DNA of 25,571 nucleotides from Ga0077527 sp964486865 (GTDB taxonomy: Bacteria; Pseudomonadota; Gammaproteobacteria; Burkholderiales; SG8-41): the NCBI GenBank assembly GCA_964486865.1, contig CAZAOZ010000044.1:1-25571 (forward strand), read 5' to 3'. Positions 1 through 7,124 of this stretch are shown here, in pieces (position 1 is the stretch's first letter; each line of letters begins with the position of its first letter). The notes below the pieces were generated by a model that ran no database searches, had not been told where the DNA came from, and was given only the letters and a program-made list of their open reading frames with translations. Position numbers and translations under genes: made by a program.

Positions 1-548
1 ACAAGCGCGGCTGGCGTTTCTACCAGAACGCGGAACTGATATTCGAGAATGCGCGGGTGCCGAACGCCAACATCGTGGGCGAGGTGGGCGGCGCGGTGAA
101 ATCGAGCAAGGGCGACACCACGGGCGGGGATATATTCGGCGACCTCGAGCTGGCGGCCAATGCGCTGGGGGTGTGCGACGACGCGGTGGAAATGTCCATG
201 AACTTCGCGCGCACGCACAAGCGCGGCGGCAAGTACCTGATCGAGCAGCAGCTCGTCCAGCTGAACATCAACGAAATGCACGGGCTCACCGAGGCGCTGC
301 GCTCGTTCGTGTTCCGGGTGGCCTGGCAGCACGATCAGAAGACGCATTCCGCGAACGCCGGTCTGGTGATGAATTATTCGACCGACGTCATCCAGCGCGT
401 CACCCGCCTCAATATGGAAATCCACGGCGCCGAAGGGTGCATGATGAACGCGCGCGCCGAAAAACTGGCGCGCGATGCCATGGTCTGGACGCATCTGGCC
501 GGCGACACCGTGCAGCGGATCAAGATCCTCAAGCGCCTGATGAAATAA
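1..548 (+). CDS. Acyl-CoA dehydrogenase family protein, C-terminal part (5' end outside window)
   Basis: The reading frame is open from the window edge (first full codon at 3) to TAA at 546-548, giving about 181 residues. It matches the C-terminal half of a flavin acyl-CoA dehydrogenase, which oxidises an acyl-CoA thioester at the alpha-beta bond and passes electrons to ETF. Visible family features are the FENARVP strand before the helical domain, the helical-bundle segment FARTHKRGGKYL, and the late IHGAEG...EKLARDA stretch. At the place where medium-chain enzymes carry the catalytic Glu (YEGT) this protein reads HLAGDT. A DLE triplet with its Glu at 147-149 lies where isovaleryl-CoA dehydrogenase has its helix-G catalytic Glu, so it may use that arrangement; this is inference. 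The next gene starts 33 bases downstream on the same strand, which suggests an operon. The substrate cannot be told from this fragment. Confidence 0.8.
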   Translation, partial: KRGWRFYQNAELIFENARVPNANIVGEVGGAVKSSKGDTTGGDIFGDLELAANALGVCDDAVEMSMNFARTHKRGGKYLIEQQLVQLNINEMHGLTEALRSFVFRVAWQHDQKTHSANAGLVMNYSTDVIQRVTRLNMEIHGAEGCMMNARAEKLARDAMVWTHLAGDTVQRIKILKRLMK

Positions 549-581
549 GCGGGAAGGCGGAAACCCCATGCAAGGAGCAGT

Positions 582-1640
582 GTGGTGCTGAAGATCGGAA
601 TTCTGCCGGGCGACGACATCGGGCTGGAGGTCGTGCCCGAGGCCGTCAAGGTGATAAAGGCGGCGGCGGCAAAAACCGGGCTCGCCATCGGGTGGAGAGA
701 GCATGCGATCGGCCGCCGGGGCCATGAGCTGCACGGGCATACCATGCCCGAGCCCACGGTGCAGGCACTGGCGACCACTGACGGCTGGATCTGCGGCCCG
801 ATCGGACACGGCGCCTATCCGCGCAACGACCCGACCTGGATCATGCCGCCGCTGCGCAAGCGCTTCGACCTGTTTGCCAGCATCAAGCCGGTCAGGTCGT
901 ATCCGAACATCGCGTCGGTGCACAAGGACGTGGATATCGTGTTCCTGCGCGAAGTGACCGAAGGCATGCAGTCGAGCGACACCGTGCTCGCGGGCAATGG
1001 AGAATTCCGGCCGAACGACAGCATCTCGATCGGCACCCGCGTGGTCACGCGCCTCGGCGCCAACCGCGTCGCACGTGAAGCCTTCGAGATCGCCCGCACC
1101 CGCCGCCGCAAGACCGTGACCGCGGTGCACAAGGAGCCGGTCTATCGCCTGGTGTGCGGCATGTTCGCCGAGGAATGCCGCAAGGTGGCGCAGGAATATC
1201 CGGACTGCAAACTGCAGGAAGTGCTGGTCGACGGTTTTGCGATGAAGCTGGTGATGCAGCCGCAGCAATATGACGTGGTGGTCACCACCAATCAGTTCGG
1301 CGACATCCTCACCGACGAAGGCGCCGGTGTGGTCGGCGGACTGGGGCTCGCGCCGGGGCTGTGCGTGGGCGAACATCAGGCGATGGCGCAGGCGACACAC
1401 GGCTCCGCGCCCGACATCGCCGGGAAAAATATGGCCAATCCGTACGCGCTGATCATGTCGGGCCAGATGCTGCTCGAGTGGCTGGGCCGCAAGCGCGGCG
1501 AGCCCAAAGCCACGGCCGCGGCGCTGCTGATAGCCAAGGCGGTGGATCAGGTCATTGCCGAAGCCCGCCACCTGACCGCTGATCTCGGCGGCAAGGCCGG
1601 CACCACGCAGATGGGCGATGCCATTGTTGCCGCGCTTTGA
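582..1640 (+). CDS. Isocitrate/isopropylmalate dehydrogenase family protein, divergent active site
   Basis: This 352-residue protein belongs to the decarboxylating beta-hydroxyacid dehydrogenases (isopropylmalate, isocitrate, tartrate types). Family marks are the N-terminal GILPGDDIG loop (about 6-14), LRKRFDLFASIKPV (91-104), Lys184 in VHK, the metal-binding Asp set (Asp217, Asp241, Asp245 in FGDILTDE) and HGSAPDIAGKNMANP (273-287), the NAD-type nucleotide loop. Two things depart from the family: the usual catalytic Tyr of the REN.E..Y segment is Gln130 (REVTEGMQ), and the Asn-containing stretch after the catalytic Lys reads VHKEPVYR. It may therefore act on an unusual hydroxyacid or have altered chemistry. 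The start is GTG at 582 or the adjacent GTG at 585, behind AAGGAG at 572-577. It lies 33 bases after the acyl-CoA dehydrogenase and 25 bases before the next gene. Family assignment is firm, substrate unknown. Confidence 0.85.
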   Translation: MVLKIGILPGDDIGLEVVPEAVKVIKAAAAKTGLAIGWREHAIGRRGHELHGHTMPEPTVQALATTDGWICGPIGHGAYPRNDPTWIMPPLRKRFDLFASIKPVRSYPNIASVHKDVDIVFLREVTEGMQSSDTVLAGNGEFRPNDSISIGTRVVTRLGANRVAREAFEIARTRRRKTVTAVHKEPVYRLVCGMFAEECRKVAQEYPDCKLQEVLVDGFAMKLVMQPQQYDVVVTTNQFGDILTDEGAGVVGGLGLAPGLCVGEHQAMAQATHGSAPDIAGKNMANPYALIMSGQMLLEWLGRKRGEPKATAAALLIAKAVDQVIAEARHLTADLGGKAGTTQMGDAIVAAL

Positions 1641-1665
1641 TTGTGCATCGGAGGTTGATTAAAAC

Positions 1666-2595
1666 ATGATTAAAAACAATGGGTCGCATACCATAGGTCT
1701 GGTCGGGCTGGGCATCATGGGCGGCATGATGGCCGAGGCCTTGCGGGCGGCGGGTTACCCGGTGGTGGGCTACGATCCGTCCGCGCCGGCACGGGCGCGC
1801 CTGAAAAAAGCCGGCGGCCGCGCGCTGGCATCGACCGCGGCAGTGGCCTCCGGCGCGGACATCATCATTACTTCCCTGGCCAGACCCGCGGCGCTCGACG
1901 ACGCGGTGGCGCAAATCGTCGCCACCAAACGCCGCAGGGGCGCGGCCAGGCTGATCGTGATTGAAACCAGCACCTTCACCCTGGAGGACAAGCAGCGCGC
2001 GCAGCAGGCGCTGGCGCGCGCGGGCGTGCAAACACTCGATTGCCCGGTCAGCGGCACGGCAGTGCGCATGAAATCCGGCGGCTGGACCATTTTCGCCAGC
2101 GGGCCGCAGGCCGTGTTCAGGCGCGTGGCCGCCGTGCTGCAGGTGTTCACCAAAAACGTGCAATACGTCGGCGGGTTCGGCAACGGCACCAGAATGAAAT
2201 TCATCGCCAACCATCTGGTGGCGATTTACAACGTCGCGGTGGGCGAGAGCATGACCTTCGCGCGCAAGATGGGGCTGGATCCGCAGCAGGTGTGGGATCT
2301 GTTCTCCGCCAGCCCGGTGATCGGCAACGGCATATTCAAGCTGCGCGGCAAGCTGATGGTCGAACAAAACTATCTGCCTGCCACCATGAAAGTCGAGGTC
2401 TGGCAAAAAGACATGCAGGTCATCGGCGACATGGCGAAAGCGGTGGCTTGTCCGTTGCCGCTGTTCACCGCCTGCACGCCGATTTATACGACCGCGATGG
2501 CGCAGGGTCTGTCGCAGCAGGACACCGCGTCAGTGTGCGAGGTGCTGGGACGGATGGCGGGGTTGCACAGCAAGGCCGGGAAAAAGCGCGGGTAG
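1666..2595 (+). CDS. 3-hydroxyisobutyrate dehydrogenase-like NAD(P)-dependent oxidoreductase
   Basis: This 309-residue protein is a beta-hydroxyacid dehydrogenase of the 3-hydroxyisobutyrate / tartronate semialdehyde reductase family; members oxidise a 3-hydroxy acid to the semialdehyde or run the reverse. The Rossmann loop GLGIMG is at 14-19. The substrate-binding motif DCPVSGT follows near 125-131, and the catalytic lysine is Lys178 in GNGTRMKFIANH, normally G..G...K..NN in this family. The helical C-terminal domain is complete and the length is typical. GGAGG at 1650-1654 precedes ATG 1666 by 11 bases. It is third in a closely spaced same-strand set with an acyl-CoA dehydrogenase and an isopropylmalate-dehydrogenase-like gene. 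That would fit branched-chain or short hydroxyacid catabolism (inference). The sequence alone does not separate hydroxyisobutyrate from tartronate semialdehyde or related substrates. Confidence 0.85.
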   Translation: MIKNNGSHTIGLVGLGIMGGMMAEALRAAGYPVVGYDPSAPARARLKKAGGRALASTAAVASGADIIITSLARPAALDDAVAQIVATKRRRGAARLIVIETSTFTLEDKQRAQQALARAGVQTLDCPVSGTAVRMKSGGWTIFASGPQAVFRRVAAVLQVFTKNVQYVGGFGNGTRMKFIANHLVAIYNVAVGESMTFARKMGLDPQQVWDLFSASPVIGNGIFKLRGKLMVEQNYLPATMKVEVWQKDMQVIGDMAKAVACPLPLFTACTPIYTTAMAQGLSQQDTASVCEVLGRMAGLHSKAGKKRG

Positions 2596-2615
2596 TTGCG
2601 GGCTACGCCAGCTAA

Positions 2616-3044
2616 TCAGCGCTGCTTCCGTTCCGCCTTCAATGCCGCTTCCAGCCCCGGCAGCGCTTCTTTCATGACCTGAAACGCATCGAGCGATGCC
2701 GGGCCGCCGCAATACAGGAAGGAGTGCAGGCACAGCTCGCGCAACTCGATCCTGCTGATGCCGTTGCGCAGCGCGCCGCGCAGATGAATTCTGATTTCAT
2801 TGGGGCGATTCAACGCGATGCATTGGGCGAGCGTGACCAGGCTGCGGTCGCGCAGTGACAGGCCCTTGCGGTTCCAGACGCTGCCCCATGCGAACTCGGT
2901 GGCAATTTCCTGAAACGGCATGCTGAATTCATCGGCGTTCCTGAAGGCGCGCTTGACGTAGTCCGCACCCAGCACCTTGCTGCGGGTGGCGATCCCCGCC
3001 TTGAAGGCTTTGCTGCGCGTTGTTTTCTTCGCGGGTTTTTTCAT
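2616..3044 (-). CDS. Carboxymuconolactone decarboxylase family protein
   Basis: This 142-residue protein has the CMD/AhpD-like helical fold signature: SLRDRSLVTLA (63-73), the H..GALRNG segment (His87 onward) and RELCLHSFLYCGGPASLDAF with His107, matching the H...Y.G.P motif of gamma-carboxymuconolactone decarboxylases. It lacks the CxxC of AhpD-type peroxidases, so a decarboxylase or isomerase-like role is likelier than alkylhydroperoxidase. A Lys-rich start (KKPAKKTTRSK) precedes the domain. I chose ATG 3044 because GAGGA sits five bases before it; an in-frame ATG at 3056 would add four residues but has no visible ribosome site. The gene converges with the 3-hydroxyisobutyrate-dehydrogenase-like gene, 20 bases between stops. 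It may belong to the same catabolic locus, but no other aromatic-pathway gene is visible, so the substrate is open. Confidence 0.8.
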   Translation of the reverse strand: MKKPAKKTTRSKAFKAGIATRSKVLGADYVKRAFRNADEFSMPFQEIATEFAWGSVWNRKGLSLRDRSLVTLAQCIALNRPNEIRIHLRGALRNGISRIELRELCLHSFLYCGGPASLDAFQVMKEALPGLEAALKAERKQR

Positions 3045-3164
3045 GGCGTTCCTCATGTTGTAACGTTCGTGTGATGCGTTGCCTGGGCATCCGGGTAATC
3101 TGCTTTGCAGGGTAATCTCTTCCCGGAAAGCATATGGGGTGTGCCCAAAGCGGCGCTCCCTTTT

Positions 3165-3186
3165 CAGCAGTCTAATAGACCTGCTG
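3165..3186. repeat. Imperfect hairpin in the 3045-3337 intergenic region
   Basis: CAGCAGTCT pairs with AGACCTGCTG around a three-base AAT loop, with one bulged C. It lies in the 293-base gene-free region between the CMD-family gene and the TPR gene. There is no following T run, so it does not look like an intrinsic terminator. An operator or a transcript fold is possible. The same region also holds three GGGTAAT words at 3093, 3110 and 3194 and a run of seven Gs just after the last. Confidence 0.35.
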
Positions 3187-3240
3187 TGATAAGGGGTAAT
3201 GGGGGGGTGAGGCTTTTATTTTTGGACACTTTCCAGGTAA

Positions 3241-3270
3241 TTGACACGATCGCAACTCACGGCGCAGAAT
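3241..3270 (+). promoter_or_regulatory. Candidate sigma-70 promoter for the TPR gene at 3338
   Basis: A perfect TTGACA at 3241-3246 is followed after 18 bases by CAGAAT (3265-3270), a four-of-six match to the -10 consensus. This places a start site near 3277 and a leader of about 60 bases before the ATG at 3338. The TTGACA is striking in this GC-rich sequence. No experimental support. Confidence 0.4.
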
Positions 3271-3337
3271 GCCCCGCGCCGCATGGTAGCCACTTTTTGC
3301 GAACGCGATTACTGCACTCACAAAATAAGGGGACAGG

Positions 3338-4945
3338 ATGATGAATACACGTAAACTTTGTGCCGCTGTATCTACTGCTCTGTTTCTCGTATCTGGTGCA
3401 GCCCAGGCACACGAAGACGAAGGCAAAGGCCGGCTCGGCCGCGTCAAGTTTGAGAACTCGTGCGATTCCAGGGTGCAGCCGCTGCTGGAATCCGGCGTGG
3501 CGATGCTGCATTCGTTTTGGTTCAGCGCGGGCGAGAAAACGTTCCGTGACGTGCTGGCGCAGGACCCCTCATGCGCCATAGCGAACTGGGGCATCGCCGC
3601 GATCCTGATGTCGAATCCACTCGCCGGCGCTGGTGCGTCGCCCAAGGGCGCGGCACTGGCACAGGAAGCCATCAATCAAGGACGCCGCGTCGTCCCCAAG
3701 ACGCAGCGCGAGCGCGACTACATCGAGGCGGTCGCCGCGTACTATGAAGATTGGTCTAACCGTCCGGAGCGTGTGCGCCAGCAAGCGCGCGCCAAGGCAT
3801 TTGAAGCACTGGCTGACCGCTACCCGGATGACGACGAAGCACGGATTTTCAGTGCGCTCTACATCACCAGCACCCATTCGCAGGCGGATCAAACTTTTGC
3901 GGCGTACCTGAAGGCCGCCGCGATCCTGGAAAAACAGTTCGTCAAGTTCCCTGATCATCCGGGCGTGGCGCATTACCTGATCCACAGCTATGACGCGCCG
4001 CCCATCGCCAAGCAGGGCCTGCCTGCTGCGCGACGCTATGCCGGCATCGCGCCGGCGGCGCCGCATGCGCTGCACATGCCTTCACACATCTTTACCCGCG
4101 TGGGCGCGTGGGAAGATTCGGCCGCGACCAACACCCGTTCAGCGGCAGTGGCGAAAAAAGGGGTGAATGAATCCGCGGAGGCGTATCACGCCAGCGACTA
4201 CACGGTTTACGCCTATCTGCAACTTGCGCGCGACGCCGACGCCCGGCGCGAAATGGAAGAAGCGCTCAAGGTCACCACCGGCATCAACCCGGCGCAGCAG
4301 TTTATCGCCCAGTATTCGATGGCCGCGATGCCTGCGCGCTACGCGATGGAGCGCGGCGCGTGGCGCGAGGCGATGCAGTTGCAGCCCCAGCCGAGCAAGA
4401 TTCTGTTTGCAGACGCCATCACCTATTTCGCACGCGCGCTGGGTGCTGCGCGCAGCGGCGACACCGCAGCCGCGGAAAAGGATGCCGGGGAACTGGCACG
4501 ACTGCACAAAGAATTGCAGGACGCAAAGAACAACTATTGGGCCACCGAAGTCGAAATTCAGCGGCTCGCCGTCGCAGGTTGGATCGCGCTTGTTCAGGGC
4601 AAGACGGATGACGCGCAAAAGCTGATGCGTGCCGCCGCCGATCTGGAAGACAAGAACGACAAGCATCCGGTCACGCCCGGCCGCATCGTTCCCGCGCGTG
4701 AACTGCTGGGCGAGATGCTGCTCGAATTGAAGCAGCCGGCACAGGCACTCAAGGAATTCGAGGCGTCCCACGTGCGCGAACCCAATCGTTTCCGCGGCTA
4801 CGACGGCGCTGCGCGCGCAGCAGACGCCGCCGGCGATCGCCGCAAAGCCACCGACTACTACGCCAAGCTGATGGAGCTGGCGAAAAAAGGTGCCTCACAG
4901 CGACCTGAGCTTGCGCGTGCACGTGCCTATGTGGCGCAACGATAA
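3338..4945 (+). CDS. Exported TPR protein with conserved histidine cluster
   Basis: This 535-residue protein begins with a clear Sec signal peptide (basic MMNTRK, hydrophobic AAVSTALFLVSG, then AQA/HEDE, cleavage after about residue 24), so it should be periplasmic. The rest is helical with TPR-like repeats, e.g. HSFWFSAGEKTFRDVLAQDPSCAIANWGI-type helices near 58-85 and ALKEFEASHVREPNRF near the C-terminus. A marked cluster of histidines lies between the N- and C-terminal repeats: His212 and His216 (HYLIH), and His243, His246 and His250 (HALHMPSH), plus His58 at the start of the first repeat. I recognise this His pattern as conserved in a family annotated only as TPR proteins; it resembles a metal site, but that is inference. 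GGGGACAG at 3330-3337 directly precedes the tandem ATG codons at 3338/3341. A second exported TPR gene follows after 130 bases. Confidence 0.8.
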   Translation: MMNTRKLCAAVSTALFLVSGAAQAHEDEGKGRLGRVKFENSCDSRVQPLLESGVAMLHSFWFSAGEKTFRDVLAQDPSCAIANWGIAAILMSNPLAGAGASPKGAALAQEAINQGRRVVPKTQRERDYIEAVAAYYEDWSNRPERVRQQARAKAFEALADRYPDDDEARIFSALYITSTHSQADQTFAAYLKAAAILEKQFVKFPDHPGVAHYLIHSYDAPPIAKQGLPAARRYAGIAPAAPHALHMPSHIFTRVGAWEDSAATNTRSAAVAKKGVNESAEAYHASDYTVYAYLQLARDADARREMEEALKVTTGINPAQQFIAQYSMAAMPARYAMERGAWREAMQLQPQPSKILFADAITYFARALGAARSGDTAAAEKDAGELARLHKELQDAKNNYWATEVEIQRLAVAGWIALVQGKTDDAQKLMRAAADLEDKNDKHPVTPGRIVPARELLGEMLLELKQPAQALKEFEASHVREPNRFRGYDGAARAADAAGDRRKATDYYAKLMELAKKGASQRPELARARAYVAQR

Positions 4946-4980
4946 GCGGGCTGTGTAGCGAAGTCATGGTCTGCCCTGCC

Positions 4981-5021
4981 ACCGCACCTGTTATTCCCGC
5001 ACAGGGAATGACAGGTGCGGT
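4981..5021. repeat. Long near-perfect hairpin between the two TPR genes (REP-like)
   Basis: Two 18-base arms pair around the five-base loop GCACA with only one G-T pair. The outer arms are ACCGCACCTGT/ACAGGTGCGGT and the inner part is ATTCCC/GGGAAT. It starts 36 bases after the stop of the first TPR gene. No T run follows, so it is not a classical terminator, though it could stabilise the upstream transcript's 3' end. The core GTCATTCCC...GGGAAT resembles dispersed intergenic repeats common in betaproteobacteria and the Neisseria dRS3 type; that link is by resemblance only. Confidence 0.7.
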
Positions 5022-5075
5022 GAATTACGTGCGTCTTGCACATAAATCACATCAGTAACCAGCACGGAACGCTGC

Positions 5076-5564
5076 ATGAAACCCTCGGCAAAAACCATCG
5101 CGCTTTTCCTGGCATTTGCCCTGGGCGCGGCAACACCCGTCACGCACGCCGAGCCGTACGAAGACACTCCCGACGCCGCCGCACGCGATCCGGACTACGC
5201 CGCGGGCAAAGAGGCCATGGCAAAGAAGAACTGGGCGGAGGCGGTGAAGCGGTTTCATCAAGCCGGACTGCGCGACCCGGACAGCGCCGATCTGCACAAT
5301 TATCTCGGCTTTTCCTACCGCAACCTGAAGCAGATGGATCTCGCATTCAAGCACTACAAGCGCTCGATTGAACTCAATCCGCGTCATCGCGGCGCGCATG
5401 AGTACATCGGCGAGACGTATTTGACAGTCGGTGACCTTGCGAACGCAGAGAAACACCTCACCGCGCTGCGTAATATCTGCCTGCTCCCGTGCGAGGAATT
5501 GGCCGATCTGGAAAAAGCGGTCACGGATTACCGTGCCCGGCAAAAGCGGGTGGTGAAGCCGTAG
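5076..5564 (+). CDS. Small exported TPR protein with CxxxC pair
   Basis: This 162-residue protein starts with a signal peptide (MKPSAK, then hydrophobic TIALFLAFALGAAT, cleavage probably after THA at 25), so the mature form of about 137 residues is likely periplasmic. Mature residues form about three TPR units: 41-68 (YAAGKEAMAKKNWAEAVKRF), 72-102 (LHNYLGFSYRNLKQMDLAF) and 106-132 (AHEYIGETYLTVGDLANAEKHL). After the last unit comes CLLPCEE with Cys135 and Cys139, a CxxxC pair that also occurs in other small TPR proteins of this kind I recognise; in the periplasm it could form a disulfide or bind metal or haem (inference). Its partner may be the TPR protein encoded just upstream. A 130-base spacer with a strong hairpin separates them, so co-transcription is uncertain. 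No enzyme motif is present. Confidence 0.8.
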   Translation: MKPSAKTIALFLAFALGAATPVTHAEPYEDTPDAAARDPDYAAGKEAMAKKNWAEAVKRFHQAGLRDPDSADLHNYLGFSYRNLKQMDLAFKHYKRSIELNPRHRGAHEYIGETYLTVGDLANAEKHLTALRNICLLPCEELADLEKAVTDYRARQKRVVKP

Positions 5565-5645
5565 AACCCGGCGCCGGCCGCTTACTCTTCCAGCGCCGCA
5601 TCGAACCGCCGCCGCACCGCAGTTCAGGGCACAATACTGGCTGCG

Positions 5646-6614
5646 ATGCCCACCGAATTTGAACTGATCAGGCAGTATTTCACCCATGCCGCGCCGCGCA
5701 CGGTGCTGGGCGTCGGCGACGACGCAGCGCTGATCAAGGCGGGCCGCGGCACACTGCTCGCGGTGGCCGCCGACATGCTGGTCGGCGGGCGGCATTTTTT
5801 CAGGGACGCCGATCCGGAATCCGTCGGCCACAAGGCGCTGGCCGTCAACCTGTCGGACATGGCGGCGATGGGCGCGAGCCCGCGCTGGGCAACCATCGGC
5901 ATTGCGCTGCCGCGCGCGGACACGCGCTGGGTCGCGGCCTTCACCCGGGGGTTCATGGCGCTGGCGCGCAAGCACGGCGTGGATCTGATCGGCGGCGACA
6001 CCACGCGCGGGCCGCTGAACATCTGCGTGCAGATCATCGGCGAGGTGCCGGCGCGGCAGGCGCTGCGCCGCGACGGCGCCCAACCCGGCGACGACATCTG
6101 GGTGTCGGGCATGCTGGGCGATGCCGCGCTGGCGGTGGCCACAAAAAATAAACGCATCAAACTCAAACCCGCCGAGCAGAAGCAGGCGCTGCGGCGCCTC
6201 GACTGGCCGGTGCCGCGCCTCGCGCTGGGACTGGCGCTGCGCGGCGTGGCGCGCAGCGCGATCGACGTGTCCGACGGCCTCGTCGCCGACCTGGGCCATA
6301 TCTGCGAACGCTCGCGCGTCGCCGCGGTGGTGGCGTTCGAGCGCCTGCCGCTGTCGCCGCTGCTGCGGCGGCATCTGGCGTCCGCCGTGGCGCGGGCCGC
6401 GGTGACGGGCGGCGGCGATGATTACGAATTGTGTTTTACCGCGGCGTCGGCGAAACGCGCGGCGGTGGAACGCGCCGCGCTGCGTGCCCGTACCCGCGTC
6501 ACCCGCATCGGCCGCATCCTGCGCGCACCGGCGGGCGCCTGCAGCGTGGTGGTGGTGGATCGCGACGGCCTGCCGCTGCCGCTGGTACAAAAAGGCTTTG
6601 ATCACTTTGGCTGA
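5646..6614 (+). CDS. thiL: Thiamine-monophosphate kinase
   Basis: This 322-residue protein is ThiL, which phosphorylates thiamine monophosphate to the active cofactor thiamine diphosphate using ATP, in the cytoplasm. It has the PurM-like ATP-binding layout: ELIRQYF at the N-terminus, GVGDDAA at 22-28 for Mg-nucleotide binding, SVGHKALAVNLSDMAAMGASP (about 59-79), GGDTTRG (about 117-123) and the C-terminal ISDGL-like AIDVSDGLVADL and GGGDDYELCF motifs. The length is normal. The start is ATG 5646; AATACT at 5633-5638 could be part of a promoter, but there is no clear -35. The next gene, pgpA, overlaps its 3' end by eight bases, indicating translational coupling. The thiL-pgpA-pncC order is common in proteobacteria and supports all three calls. 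Confidence 0.95.
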   Translation: MPTEFELIRQYFTHAAPRTVLGVGDDAALIKAGRGTLLAVAADMLVGGRHFFRDADPESVGHKALAVNLSDMAAMGASPRWATIGIALPRADTRWVAAFTRGFMALARKHGVDLIGGDTTRGPLNICVQIIGEVPARQALRRDGAQPGDDIWVSGMLGDAALAVATKNKRIKLKPAEQKQALRRLDWPVPRLALGLALRGVARSAIDVSDGLVADLGHICERSRVAAVVAFERLPLSPLLRRHLASAVARAAVTGGGDDYELCFTAASAKRAAVERAALRARTRVTRIGRILRAPAGACSVVVVDRDGLPLPLVQKGFDHFG

Positions 6615-7098
6615 ACCGATCGCACGACCGACGCTGCGCTTTGTCTTCAGCCATCCGGCGCATTTCATCGCGTTCGGCGGCGGCGCGGGGCTGTCGCCGG
6701 TGGCGCCGGGCACGGTCGGTACCCTGCTGGCGCTGCCCATTCATTATGTTCTGGCGCCGCAACTGCCGTGGATTTACCTGGCGGTGACCGTAGTGCTGTT
6801 CGGGCTGGGCGTGTGGGCCTGTGCAGTGACGGGGCGCGCGCTGGGCGCCGCCGACCACGGCGGCATGGTGTGGGACGAGGTGGTGGCCTATCTGCTGGTG
6901 TTGTTTTTTGTGCCGGACGGCGCGTACTGGCTGGCCTCCGCGTTCCTGCTGTTTCGCTTTTTTGACATCTGGAAGCCGCCGCCCATTCGGTATTATGACC
7001 GTACGCTGAAAAACGGCTTCGGCGTGATGTTTGATGATCTGATCGCCGCCGGTTACACGCTGCTGGTGCTGGCCGGGGCGCAGGTGTTGCTGAACTGA
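6607..7098 (+). CDS. pgpA: Phosphatidylglycerophosphatase A
   Basis: This 163-residue inner-membrane protein dephosphorylates phosphatidylglycerophosphate to phosphatidylglycerol. PgpA hallmarks are GAGLSPVAPGTVGTL (27-40), the acidic site DHGGMVWDE (83-91) and FRFFDIWKPPPIRYYD...NGFGVMFDD (116-144), with hydrophobic helices at about 41-75 and 94-116. The start is not an ATG: the only in-frame ATG upstream (6418) would overlap thiL by nearly 200 bases, and homologous sequence begins near ARPTLRFVFSHPAHF. I therefore use TTG 6607, which overlaps the thiL stop by eight bases; TTG 6598 is the alternative. AAAAAGG at 6589-6595 may be the ribosome site. The weak start and overlap suggest translation coupled to thiL. 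Confidence 0.9.
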   Translation: MAEPIARPTLRFVFSHPAHFIAFGGGAGLSPVAPGTVGTLLALPIHYVLAPQLPWIYLAVTVVLFGLGVWACAVTGRALGAADHGGMVWDEVVAYLLVLFFVPDGAYWLASAFLLFRFFDIWKPPPIRYYDRTLKNGFGVMFDDLIAAGYTLLVLAGAQVLLN

Positions 7099-7124
7099 GT
7101 GACTTGAAAACGTGAGGGCAGGCC

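Noticed and set aside
3105..3341. Plus-strand 78-codon frame in the gene-free region before the TPR gene
   Set aside because: There is no ribosome site or familiar motif, and it runs through the candidate promoter.
5052..6740. Minus-strand open frame of 562 codons over the small TPR gene, thiL and the pgpA start
   Set aside because: It crosses three well-supported plus-strand genes and has low-complexity Arg/Ala/His-rich composition typical of antisense frames.
6418..7098. A longer pgpA beginning at ATG 6418
   Set aside because: It would overlap thiL by almost 200 bases and the extra residues are thiL in another frame with no PgpA resemblance.
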